Shown: in pieces, positions 52,210-62,955 of the stretch | Position numbering within the stretch: the stretch's first letter is position 1 | Layout of the letters: every line of letters starts with the position of its first letter | From: Ryuthela nishihirai | Lineage: Eukaryota; Arthropoda; Arachnida; Araneae; Heptathelidae | Direction: 5' to 3' | Length of the DNA: 64,000 nucleotides | Assembly (NCBI GenBank): GCA_038380435.1 | Contig: JAWZYU010000028.1 | Coordinates: 20,568,201-20,632,200, forward strand | Made by a program: the position numbers and the translations under genes | The notes under the pieces: model-generated | The model's input: the letters and a program-made list of their open reading frames with translations, nothing else | What the model was told of the DNA's origin: nothing | Database searches by the model: none

Positions 52210-54200
52210 GTATATATGAAAATCTACGCAGAACATCTCCATAGAGAGATGACTCATGAGCACACAATAAATTTTTTTAATGATAAACTGCAGCAGAAAC
52301 TGTATTCATTGAGGATAAATAATATTCTTTTTATTGGAGATATAAATGTAGATGTTTTAAAAGAATCCAAAGAAAGAAATGGTTATTTAAATATAATGAG
52401 TGAGAATGGTTACTGTCAGTGTTTAGGTCACCTACTAGAGCAGTGTCTCGCAAACTGTGTGCCGCGGCACAGTAGTGTGAAGCGTGAAATTTTCAAATTG
52501 ACACTAGATATTCCAAAGATTTCATTTTGACTTAACTTGTGTTATCGACGTGCTTTAATATCGACGTGCTTTAATAAAAATCTTTCAGATTTTATCAACT
52601 GGGATCTTGTAAGTATTTATCAAGCTTTTTCCAATTTTTGGTATTAATTTTTGATTATTTCAAGCCATAGAATGGACAAATATTTAAAACAAACACCGAG
52701 TTATGATTAATTATATTTATTATTATATTTATTTTAAATAAAATGCATTTAACGAAACTTCAATTTTCCTCTTTTTAGGTAACCATCAAAAATTCTTTTT
52801 TAGGTGTGCCGCGGAAAAAAAATTAGATTTAGTGTGCCGCGGAAAAAAAATTAGATTCAGTGTGCCACAGAGTAAAAACGTTTACGAGACACTGTACTAG
52901 AGTAAGTAAATGTAGTACAAGTTGCTTAGATCACGTTTTTATAAAATTTTATAAGGTTTGGGAGCTGAAGTGTACATTATTGAATCCACATTTATCCTCA
53001 TTTACTGATCATTATCCATTTATTTATACATTTGAATCAAGTTAGTCTGAATAGAGGGGGGAAAGGACCAGGAATTAGAACTATAGAAACTAAGGTTTGT
53101 TAATCATTATAAATTTGAAGAATATGTGAAAATTTTAGATTTTAGTTATGTGTATAATGACGTGAATGTTGTATTTGTCACTTGGTACAAAATGTTTTTT
53201 TGTACAGAAAAATATGTATGCAAAATAAAGAAAAAGAAAAGAAAGAAAAGAAAAATTGGGTTACAAGTGACATAATTATATTAATTAATGAAAAAGAAAA
53301 ATTATATCAAAAAATATATAATATATCCAGGGATTATATCCTTTGAAACAGAATATAAACATTTTGTTCCTATTTAAAAGCAGAATTAAAGAGAGCTAAA
53401 AATAATTACTATATGTATGGTTTTCAAAGCTGTGTAAAAAAATAATAAGAAACAATGGAATTATGTTAATGATAAGTTAGGGACAAAAGTAAAAAAAAAT
53501 GTTATACCTTCTTACGAAAACATATCTGAACCCTGAAATTGATAATCAGCACATTTTAAGTTATTGGTGTAATATAAATTGTATATCAGATTCTTTTTAT
53601 ATGGAAAATACGGATGATGCAGAAATTGGTAAAGAACTTGCAGCAATGAGTAAAAATAAAGCCTCTGGGTATGATGGTATTACAGTGTCCATGTTACAAA
53701 TTATTTCTAAATATAATTTACATGTTTTTACTTATTTAATTAATTTATCACTACAACAACGAAAATTTATTGATCAACTAAAATATGCTTTAATTTTCCC
53801 GATTTACCAATCGGATGAAAAGCAATTGTTGACTATTTATAGACCGATCTCATTGTTGTTGGTGTTTTCTAAATTAATTGAAAAAATTATTAAAAAAAGA
53901 CTTGTGAGTTTTTAAATCAACATAGCTTTTTTTAAGAACCAGTTTGGTTTAAGGGAGGGTAAAAACATTGAACTATGTATTCTGAAACTAACGGAATGTA
54001 TTTACAAAAGCAATGATGCGGGTAAAAAAAACATTGACATTGTTTCTGAATCTACAAACAAAGTTTCCGATACAGTGGATCAGGAAATACCGTTAAAAAA
54101 CTCTTTGCCGGCGTTATAAAAAGACATATTTATAATTGGTTTAAAAGCTACCTTTTAGCAAGAAGTAAAAGTGAATAGGGAAATTAAAAAAGGTGTACAG
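52210..54200 (+). pseudogene. LINE with endonuclease and reverse transcriptase, decayed
   Basis: The endonuclease part reads NNILFIGDINVDVL (52320), then CLDHVFIKF and FTDHYPF (52940-53020), matching the GD.N and SDH motifs of APE-type endonucleases. RT follows: NKASGYDGITVSMLQII (53660), LLTIYRPISLLLVFSKLIEK (53830), QFGLREGKNIE (53940), DTVDQ (54070), KKGVQ (54190). It stops before the FADD motif, so 3' coding is missing. It is split by a hAT MITE at 52441-52894 and has several stops. CR1/Jockey-like by motif style. Confidence 0.8.
52441..52894. mobile_element. hAT MITE, 454 bp, perfect 8-bp target duplication
   Basis: The ends CAGTGTCTCGCAAAC and, inverted, CAGTGTCTCGTAAAC are flanked by TACTAGAG (52433-52440, 52895-52902). 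The interior contains GTGTGCCGCGG repeated three to four times. Confidence 0.95.
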
Positions 54201-54286
54201 TCGCTCAAATAAATATCCGAACACTATGGTTGATTACAGAATTCAGAAAAAATATCTGGTAACGATTTTTTTTTTAGAAATTAGTG

Positions 54287-54328
54287 ATCTGGCAACCTTC
54301 GTGTCACGTGACACGAAGGTTGCCAGAT
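54287..54328. repeat. Perfect 42-bp palindrome
   Basis: The left half ATCTGGCAACCTTCGTGTCAC is followed at once by its exact reverse complement, with no loop. The centre is GTCACGTGAC. About 80 bp upstream is CAGTCGCTCAAATAAATATC, which looks like a DNA-transposon end, so this may be a foldback relic. Confidence 0.95.
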
Positions 54329-54410
54329 TAGTTTGCGTTAACTAGCTAGAGTGAAATATCTCTTATATTATAGTGCTGCAAAGGAAAATGATCGTTAAGA
54401 TTGTTTTAAG

Positions 54411-54798
54411 TTGTTGGGTTGTTTTACCTCTGAGCGGCACTTTTTTTGCACACCATGGGCTAAATGGCCAGGTCACATGGACCCCGAAGGCTCAGAGAAG
54501 GTTGGGGGAGGGGACCAACTGGAACAGCTGTTGGAAGACAGATGGTAGCCTCCCGTCAAGGCCATCCAGCGTGTTCTTTAACCTGCACAGGGTATGGATC
54601 TCCCGCACACGGGGCCACGGCTTAACGTCCCATCCGACTGACGGCGGCCTTTCCAAGCCCAACGGTGTCCCCTACTGACCGTGGGCAGGGCGGGGAAATT
54701 TTGCGGAGAAAAATCTCAGCGCTGACCCAGCTGGGACTCGAACCTGGGAACTACAGATTACGAGCCTGGCGCGCTACCGACTGAGCCATCCCCGCCCC
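54411..54798 (-). mobile_element. SINE A
   Basis: Full-length copy shortly after the 42-bp palindrome. No clear target duplication. Confidence 0.92.
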
Positions 54799-55707
54799 AC
54801 TTATTAGATAGATGCCGTGAGATACATTACCGGAAGAATTGTTGCCAGAAATATTTCCCCACTGTAGCATCCGAATCGTTTACTTCTTTCTGCCGACAAT
54901 TGCACATACGGTTTCCAAATATGGTGATTTTTCGATAACCGCCGTTATCAGATAATAATTTTAAATATCCGATGAATGCAGGGTTAACCGGTAAATAAAA
55001 AGAATTTTAAAAATGTTTTTCAATCTCTGGCAATCCAATAAAAATATTTTATTTAATCAATCGAATCGCAGAAGATTCTCAAATAAATTGTAGCAGATAT
55101 TATGACCGTGTAATATACCGTAATTCCCCTGAACATTGTCCGCAATTTTTTACTGGTCTCTCGAGCATTTTTGGACACATTTTTGGACACATTTGAATTG
55201 CCTCCAAAATCACACAATGCGTTCAAATCAATCCGAATCCACATTGCGTTCAAAAATCAAGGTTCTGTCTATAACAGAATCGGGAATTAAATTTCAGGAA
55301 TTATTTTTCTTACCGTTCTTCTATGTTTCTGCGTTTTTTTGTTCTCTAAGTGGTTGGTACTTCTCGTCAGGAACGGATCTAGGGACGTCATGCTCTCCTC
55401 ACTTTTGAGAATAATGAATAATGGAGGACAAAATGAATAAATTTGTGCATATTTGATGCATTTTGTAATGAATTTTTTTAATATCTCTAAAACGAAGAGG
55501 GAAATGTTATACTTCAATGGAAATCCAGTCTCTTTCTTGTCCCACCCCTGGTAACTCTTTTTCTTACTCGATTCTTTTTTCTTGCCCCCCCCCCCCCACA
55601 CACACACACACAAACCTTTATTTTTTCGAGATTCCGGTCTGCTCCTCGTAAATACCTAGATACTTCTCCTTCGGTCCCAAACTTCACATTCAGGATTTCT
55701 CCGTGCT
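54799..55707. other. Sequence without identified gene
   Basis: No gene recognised. A C14 run followed by (CA)n occurs at about 55586-55612. Confidence 0.5.
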
Positions 55708-55980
55708 ACCCCAGTTGTTATACCTCTGAGCAGCACTTTTTTCAATGCGGTGGGGGTAAGTGACCAGGTCACAAGGACCCCCGGGGCTTAGAGAAGGTTG
55801 GGGAGAGATGTTGGGACACAGATGGTAGCCTCCCGTCAAGGCATTCCACGTGTTCTTTAACGTGCACAGGGTATGGCTCTCCCGCAGAGATGCCACGGCT
55901 TAACATCCTCTCCAAAGGACGGCAGCCCTTCTATGCCCATTAGGGTTCCCTACCTGACCGAGGGCAGGACGGGGAGTGAC
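55708..55980 (-). mobile_element. SINE A, old, without head
   Basis: The body with tail is present but diverged; the tRNA-like part is missing. Confidence 0.8.
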
Positions 55981-56574
55981 ACATTTAAAAAAATTCATAT
56001 TTTCAAAGAATTTGATTATATCTTTGAATCGCCTCTCATTCTAAATATTTGTGTCCCAATTCTTGCTGGAGGTTATTGTACGTCAGAACGACATGGTTCA
56101 GCCATGACTTCCACTCCAAATTAAAGTGAACATTTATGCAAAATAAATAACGATCCTCTTTCTATTGACATCGTGCTGTTCCTTGTCGACACAGCGTTGC
56201 TCAAGGTTTCAATCAATAATGCGATGTGGCAGCATTCCTTGATGACATCATTAGCAAAACAGAAGCGGAATAAAATAAATAATGTACGTTCAGCACACGT
56301 TAGGGAACTGTTGCTAGTATCTGCTCCTTAGTAATTTTTTCTATTTCAAGTTGGTTGTCGAATACGAAGTGCGCATCTGAAGGAAAAGGTTCAGAACAAC
56401 ACCTGGTCACACACATTGGAAACGAAAAGGAAAAACACATTTTCGATATGGATCCATGAACAACCAAAAACAACGAAATGATCAGTAAAGGAATAAAATG
56501 CGAAAAGTAGTGTGTGCAGTAAAGCACTAAGCAATGCGTTAAGAGAAAAAAATGCCCAATGTGGATAAACGTAA
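55981..56574. other. Sequence without identified gene; possible terminal exon
   Basis: On the minus strand an acceptor-like CTTTTCCTTCAG (about 56378) is followed by DAHFVFDNQLEIEKITKEQ and a stop. No homology is known to me, so this is only a candidate exon of an upstream minus-strand gene. Confidence 0.3.
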
Positions 56575-57797
56575 TCTACATAATAAAAGATGTCTGTCTG
56601 TTCTGTCTGGGTGTCTATCTGTCTGCTGTGTGTCTGTCTATGACAGCCATAACTCATCTGGAAATCAACGTACACGCTCCAAATTTTCAGAGAATGTTTC
56701 AGGTTTAGGTCTGGATTGCAGTGCCAAATTTTAAGTCGAAAGTCCGAAAGGGGGGCTTGCTAGAAGCAAAATCATTTACCATGCTATTCCTACCGGGAAC
56801 GAGAATTTGCCGTCAAATTTATTGTTGCCATTACCTGCTCCCTAACTCTGAAAGTAAAGAGTTAAAAGAGCATTTAAATCTGCTACCGTTGCCACATTTC
56901 CCCCATTTACAAAGACATTATTTAGTCATTCCATTGCAGCTAGGGACTTGATTTTCTAAACAAACATGGGGTTGGGCAAGGGGAACCCGCCTACGAAATT
57001 TGGGACCTTTCAGTAAAATACGTCGGGAATTACAGAATGCCAAAATCTGAGAGAGAGCGCAAACTCTCTATTCTAATTCTCACACAACTAACTTTTAGTG
57101 CAGGAAACAACAGAATATGCAGATTAAAAGTGAGACACGACATGTCACAATTTACGTAGAAACGAAGCGAAACCAAGAAAAACGAGAACCTGAAATTTAA
57201 ACCAATCACTGGGGCACACGGGGGACGCTGTGCAGGAAATTTGGACGGTGCGAACGAATATCACGAGGGCCATAGGATAGCAAAATCTGCGGTAACGGAA
57301 ATAAAATCTCGATAGCATACGCAAAAACTAAGCCACGGGCTTTGAGGAGTTCTCGCTGACGTCAACAACAATCTGGGAAAATTTCTTCCTGTTGAAAATC
57401 TGTGCTAAAGTGTTGGGGGGGGGGGTCTTACAAAATTTATCTTTAGTGAAAATAATAATATACAGGTTAAAAGTGACATCCGGGCATCGCATTCCCCGCC
57501 CTGCCCACGGTGAGTAGGGGACACCGATGGGCTTGGAAAGGCCGCCGTCCGTCGGATGGGACGTTAAGCCGTGGCCCCGTGTGCGGGAGAGCCATATCCT
57601 GTGCACGTTAAAGAACACGCTGGATGGCCTTGACGGGAGGCTACCATCTGTCTCCCAACAGCTGTTCCAGTGGGTTCCCTCCCCCAACCTTCTCTGAGCC
57701 TTCGGGGTCCATGTGACCTGGCCATTGCAAAAAAAGTGCCGCTCAGAGGTAAAACAACCCAACCCAAATCCGGGCATCGCCGGGTACGTTCAGCTAG
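56575..57797 (+). mobile_element. Helitron, both ends present, non-autonomous
   Basis: The 5' end TCTACATAATAAAAGATGTC follows a host A (56574). The 3' end ...GGGTACGTTCAGCTAG is followed by a host T (57798), giving A|T insertion. A CCGGGCATCGCCGGG hairpin precedes CTAG. No coding seen. A SINE interrupts the hairpin at 57491-57767. Confidence 0.88.
57491..57767 (+). mobile_element. SINE A, 5'-truncated, in the Helitron terminal hairpin
   Basis: ATCCGGGCATCGC at 57478-57490 recurs at 57768-57780. The head is missing (starts ATTCCCCGCCC). Confidence 0.96.
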
Positions 57798-58824
57798 TTA
57801 AGAATAAAATGATAGAAAGTGTACAAGAATGTCAGAATCAAATAAAGAAAGAAAAGCAGCAGAAAGTTGGACACGAAGGTCTGAAAAGACGGACGGGGAC
57901 ATAAAAGTGTTAAAAAAACTGCAAAATATTAACAAAGGATAAGTTTGACAATGGCGGCTGATGACTAAAATGTTTGGTGGCACGGATGTGCGACAAAATA
58001 TTTGAGGTTGGTTGGTTGTTTCAGGATTTATGTCTCAAGAGCAACAAAGGCTATGTTGTGCCAAAAAATAATTGGGGAGATGGTTGATATTCAATGAAAC
58101 CGAAGAGGACGGAAAAGACTTTTCTTACTGCATATATTGTTTGTTAGGTTTTTTTTCAGCTATACTCAAATCGCATTATTTAAAAATATTCTGGAAAAAA
58201 AAAAACTCGAAAGATGTTCAAAATTATTTTAAGATTAATTACTCATGGGAAATTATCACTTTAAATGTTGTCTATTCTGGTTATATGTAATTTGTAATAT
58301 TATTTTATTATATACGCTAACTTAAAACAGATGGTAAAAAAAAGTGAATATGGTTATAAAACGAATTATAAAAAAAGACTGAAAAAATAGATTGCAATGA
58401 CATCGGCTGGGATCGAACAGGTAACCTTTAAGTTGAAAGTAAAAAAAACTAGACAATTTGTTTAGGCAACTGAAATGCACATTGCTAATGCGATGTTATG
58501 TTAACATATATTACTAGCATTCTCTTACAAACCAAATACTCCACACATTTTATATCTAATGTTGTTCTTAAATTCTTCATACATAACTATCCTTCCTTGG
58601 CAAAATAAAATGTCAGTAACCCTGTTCAAACACATCTAGTCAAGATCTTGCTGCTGCTGAACGTTACAGTTTTCTGAGAGGTCCGTTTCCGGCTTGTCAT
58701 CTGCCACAGTCAAATGACGATCTTCGACTATTGATTGGACTGGTAGAATCAGCCAATCAAGTGTCACGGGCCACTACAGAATGGTGACCTGGCTCCTGAA
58801 GTTCAGGGCTATTGTATTTCAGCG
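57798..58824. other. AT-rich sequence without identified gene
   Basis: Several short frames but no motif I recognise. Confidence 0.45.
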
Positions 58825-59339
58825 CAGGGCCGTGCGGTAGATTTTCTCATTATGATGCAAGTCTTCGAAATGCCGCCCCTTAAATGTTTTTTCTTTAAAA
58901 TAACCTTCGATTGTGATTTAAAAAAAAAAACTGTACAAAATGTACGAATACTATTTTTAATTTGAAAATATAAACTACTTTAAAATAATGATATCAACTA
59001 CAACAATCTACTACAGTTTTACCCTTCTAACTTTAACTTTAGCAAATTCGTTAATTAGGGATGTGTAGTCTAGAGTGGCAGCCAATGTAGATTCAATAGA
59101 AATTAATGACAGATTTCTAAGTTTTGTTTGGCTTATTGAACTTCTTAAGTAGTGTTTTATTAATTTTATTTTGGAAAAACTTCTTTCCCCACTAGCTACA
59201 GAGACAGGGAGTGTTAATAAAATTCTCAGAACTACAACAGTATTCGGATACAAAGTAATTAAGTTATTTTGGCACAAATAATTTAAAACATCCAAAGGTT
59301 TCATAGAATATGGTAGCAGTCGGGATAAAATAAAAAAAA

Positions 59340-59415
59340 ATAATAAATACCCCCTCAAGCAGCTGCTTGCCACAGAGGTCTGACAGGAGCCTGTCAGTTT
59401 ATATGCCATAGTAGA
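59340..59415 (-). mobile_element. SINE B, 3' fragment in the hAT gene
   Basis: AATAAATACCCCCTCAAGCA...CTGACAGGAGCCTGTCAG matches the end of the 4632 copy. It lies between the helical and dimerisation parts of the transposase. Confidence 0.85.
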
Positions 59416-60116
59416 AGGTCATCCTCACGTAATTCTTCTTGAAGATCATTTGCATTTATATCTGATTCATTTTCGACCGAAAGTATTGACTGGAGACTGG
59501 TACAATAATTTTCTAGCGTTTTGTCATCTATATCCTTGAGTTTTAAAATGTCATATAAAAACTGAAAATTTTTGCTATGGGTTTCCAGAAGCGTGAATCG
59601 TTCATTCAGAGAATTAAGGGTAATGTCCAGAATATAATTGAAAAAGTTTATTTTAAATTTATTCTCCTCTGTTATGAGTTGATCGACAGCTTCTTCATAG
59701 TCAAATTGACGCTTTTTTCTTCTGGCTCTAACTTCAGTTTCGGCAGGAAATTCTGCACTGCATTCAAGTTTCTCTGCAATCTCATTAGCAGCAATTTTCA
59801 TCTGATCATATCCAGATTATTTATAACTTTTCACTTTTTGTATGGTTTCTGATAACATCCTTACACAATCTGACAAATTTTTAATTACAGATTGCAACAG
59901 CTTCGAGACTGAATTTATTTCAAATAAAATATCATACCAAAGAATTACACCGCATATAAACTTGTAATTTTTAATATTTTTTGCTAACCCTCTTGCTTTA
60001 ACTTTAGTTTCTGCATCTCTGTTGATGTCTTCTATTATTTGGAATAATGCATCACAGATTTCGCAAAGTTGAAATCGTAAAGGTTTTAACGCATCTACTG
60101 TGCTTGACCACCAAGT

Positions 60117-60507
60117 GGTTGGATTGGATTGTTTTACCTCTGAGCGGCACTTTTTTGCACACCATGGACTAAATGGCCAGGCCACAAGGACCCCGAAGGC
60201 TCAGAGAAGGTTGGGGGAGGGGACCCACTGGAACAGCTGTTGGGAGACAGATGGTAGCCTCCTGTCAAGGCCATCCAGCGTGTTCTTTAACGTGCTCAGG
60301 GTATGACTCTCCCGCACACGGGCCACGGTTTAACGTCCCATCCGACGGACGGCGGCCTTTTCAAGCCCATCGGTGTCCCCTACTGACCGTGGGCAGGGCA
60401 GGGAAATTTTACGGAGATAAATCTCAACGCTGACCCAGCTGGGACTCGAACCTGGGAACTACAGATTACGAGCCTGGCGCGCTACCGACTAAGCCACCCC
60501 TGCCCCC
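60117..60507 (-). mobile_element. SINE A in the hAT transposase
   Basis: Inserted exactly in the conserved TRW codons; CCACC.AGT-like bases on both sides are a decayed target duplication. Confidence 0.93.
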
Positions 60508-61074
60508 ACCTAGTAGCACTCAATGGTTTTAGAGTTAATTGTGAAACATATTTTTTTAGCACTTCCCAATGCTTTGTAGAACAAGAAAAAAAAAGTGTAA
60601 AGTTCTTGCACAATAGAAAAAAAAGTTGTTGTTTCTGTAGAAGAAGACGCTGCATCATTCACAACTGGTTTAAAGAATGACATGCGCAGGGCACATAAAA
60701 CGCCCTTGGATATTTTTCAAGTATTCTATTTTGTACACCCTTTCTTACTCCTTTCATATTAGCTCCGTTGTCATAGCCTTGTCCTCTAAGCCACTTTAAC
60801 TGAAAACCTAACTTTTCCAAATGTGTCAGAATAAGTTCTGTCAAACCCTCTCCGGTTGAATCACTAGCTTCAAAAAAAAAACCAATAAAGAATTCTTCAA
60901 TTTCATATTTATTTTGAATGGAGTTTAAAGCGACAACTCTTATTGTTAATGAGAGCTGTTCAATATGACTTACGTCTGGGGTACAATCGGCGATTATCGA
61001 AAAATATTTAGCAATTTTTGTTATTTCGACAATTTTGCTTAAAATTACATTTCCCATCTAATTCATCTTGTATA

Positions 61075-62566
61075 CAGGGTGATTCAGAATTCATCATCAA
61101 TATTTGGTGGGGAGGTAGGTAATAAGAAACGAAGGAGATTTCACATAGGAAAGCATGGGCGCATATGCCATGTAGTAGGGCAAAATGACCCCAGTTCAAT
61201 GATGGAAAGAACACATAAGAAGGAAGTGGTAAGGAAAAAACATTTATTATCTTACATGTAACATTTCTTTGCATTGGTTGTACAGACTTACAAGAGGTGC
61301 TCGAACTGCCGACCATGTGCTAGAATGCATGACTCACAACGGCGTTGCATGGACAGCCGGACCCTGTGGAAGATGCCTGGCATTTTCCGGATGTTTGAGG
61401 CAGCAACTGATATGCGTGCTACAAGATCCATAGCACTATCAACACGGGTCTCGTACACCATGTTTTTCATAGCACCCCATACAAAGAAATCGATTGGAGA
61501 TAAATCCGGTGAACGTGGTGACCAAGAAACCGGTCCACCGCGGCCAATCCATTGACCACCAAACTGTCTGCGTAGGTAAGCACGCACAGCATTTTCGAAA
61601 TGTGCAAAAGCGCCGTCATGCTGGAACCACATTCGCCGGAGACTACCATCAGGAACCTCGTTCAGAAGATCCGGTAACACAGTCTGAAGAAATGTTAGGT
61701 ACTTGGCACCGTCCAAACGGGATGGTAGTAAATACGGACCCAACAAACAGTCACCGACAATCCCAGTCCACACATTGACAGCAAAACGTTGTTGCGCAGC
61801 TCCAGGTCTTGTACCGTGTGGGTTCTGATGAGCCCACACATACCAATTGTGTGTGTTGAAGACACCCTCTCGAGTGAACAACGCCTCATCGGTGAAAAGA
61901 ACATACGTTGGGAAATTGGGATCAACGGCTGTTCTCTGCATGAACCACTGACAAAAAATAACACGCTTGGGATGGTCGTCTGCTGCCAATAATTACACTC
62001 TTTGCAGATGAAATGGATGTAACCCTTCATCGTGTAATATCCGCCACGCTGTTGCTTGCGAAATTCCAAACTGCCTAGCCATATCTCGTGTGCTAGCACC
62101 AGGTTGTTCCTCGATTTCCTGTAGGACAGCTTCCTCTATTGCTACTGTCCGTGCCGATCTGTGCCTCCCTCGATTAACATTACTAGCAGCAAACGATCCT
62201 GTTTCACGCAGTTGGCGATGAATACGTGAAAACATTTGATGCTGTGGCACACGGCGGTTTGGGAAGCGCTGCATACAATTGCCTGGCTCGAAGACATCTT
62301 TCTCCTGCCGCACCGTAAGTTGCATGCATATCTGCACATTCATTCCACGTATACTGGTTCATGTTACTTCTGCAAATTCACCTTGTCGAATGACAACTGA
62401 CTGCACGCGTCAAACAGCTGTGCTTCTGTATGAGAGGTGTGTACACACAGCGCCCTCTACACCACCATGCGTTCGTCTGCCCCCATACTTTCCTATGCGA
62501 AATCTCTTTCTTTTCTTATTCCCTTCCTCCCCACTAAATATTGATGCTGAATTCTGAATCACCCTG
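61075..62566 (-). mobile_element. Mariner-like transposon, 1.49 kb, with ~85-bp inverted ends
   Basis: CAGGGTGATTCAGAATTCA...ATCAATATTTGGTGGGGAGG at the left is matched, inverted, at the right end over about 85 bp with few differences. TA dinucleotides flank it (61073-61074, 62567-62568). It sits inside the hAT transposase, whose sequence resumes on both sides. Confidence 0.94.
61288..62343 (-). pseudogene. Mariner/Tc1-superfamily transposase, two lesions
   Basis: N-terminus: RRVPQHQMFSRIHRQLRETG (DUF4817-like) and a helix-turn-helix STRDMARQFGISQATAWRIL. Catalytic part: VLFTDEALFTREGVFNTHNW (first Asp), MWFQHDGAFAHF (second), SPRSPDLSPIDFFVWG (third). By my count 41 residues separate the second Asp from the Asp of SPID, as in DD41D-type elements. 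A single in-frame TAA at 61993-61995 divides the HTH from the catalytic part, and a frameshift near 62270 separates the GERCLRARQLYA-type start from FPNRRVP. Otherwise it is intact. Confidence 0.85.
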
Positions 62567-62955
62567 TATTATTGCTTACATAAGTCACAGACCATTTATC
62601 AGACTCGCGTTGAACTCTCCTGATATGTTCTTCCATAACTGGATCAAACTCAGAAAGCAATTCTACCAACTTTAGGAAGTGTACGTTATTAGGCTGAAAC
62701 AAATGTTCAGTTGTTCCACGAAAAACTAAGCATTGTGAGGCCAATAGTCTAATTTGATTGGGGCGGCACTGAGTTTTTATTTGCCAAATCCAAAGCAGTC
62801 GCTGTTGATGTGGATATGGACGGCTCATCTAAACAGGACTTTTGTACTAAGAATTCCTTCATAACATAGCTTAGCTTTCTTCCTTGTTCCTCTTTCTTTA
62901 AGCGTTTCTTTTTATATTGACTTCCAGACAATTTTTTCCTTTTCTGTTCCACACT

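Larger units (their letters stand above)
59011..62955 (-). pseudogene. hAT transposase (DUF4371/ZMYM1-like), broken by three insertions
   Basis: Fragments in order: basic N-terminus KRKKLSGSQYKKKRLKKEEQ (62940); CLVFRGTTEHLF and ELLSEFDPVMEEHIRR (62720-62600); after the mariner, KYFSIIADCTPDVSHIEQLS (61010) and GYDNGANMKGV (60770); KPLSATRW cut by a SINE; then the alpha-helical region (60100-59420); and SVASGERSFSKIKLIK with LRSSI (59200-59110), the C-terminal hAT dimerisation motif. Several frameshifts and stops also occur, so it is inactive. Confidence 0.87.

Noticed and set aside
56300..56390. Candidate terminal exon on the minus strand (DAHFVFDNQLEIEKITKEQ)
   Set aside because: Has an acceptor-like site and a stop but no recognised homology and no partner exon; kept only as a note.
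58072..58290. 72-codon ORF in AT-rich DNA
   Set aside because: Low-complexity composition and no motif.
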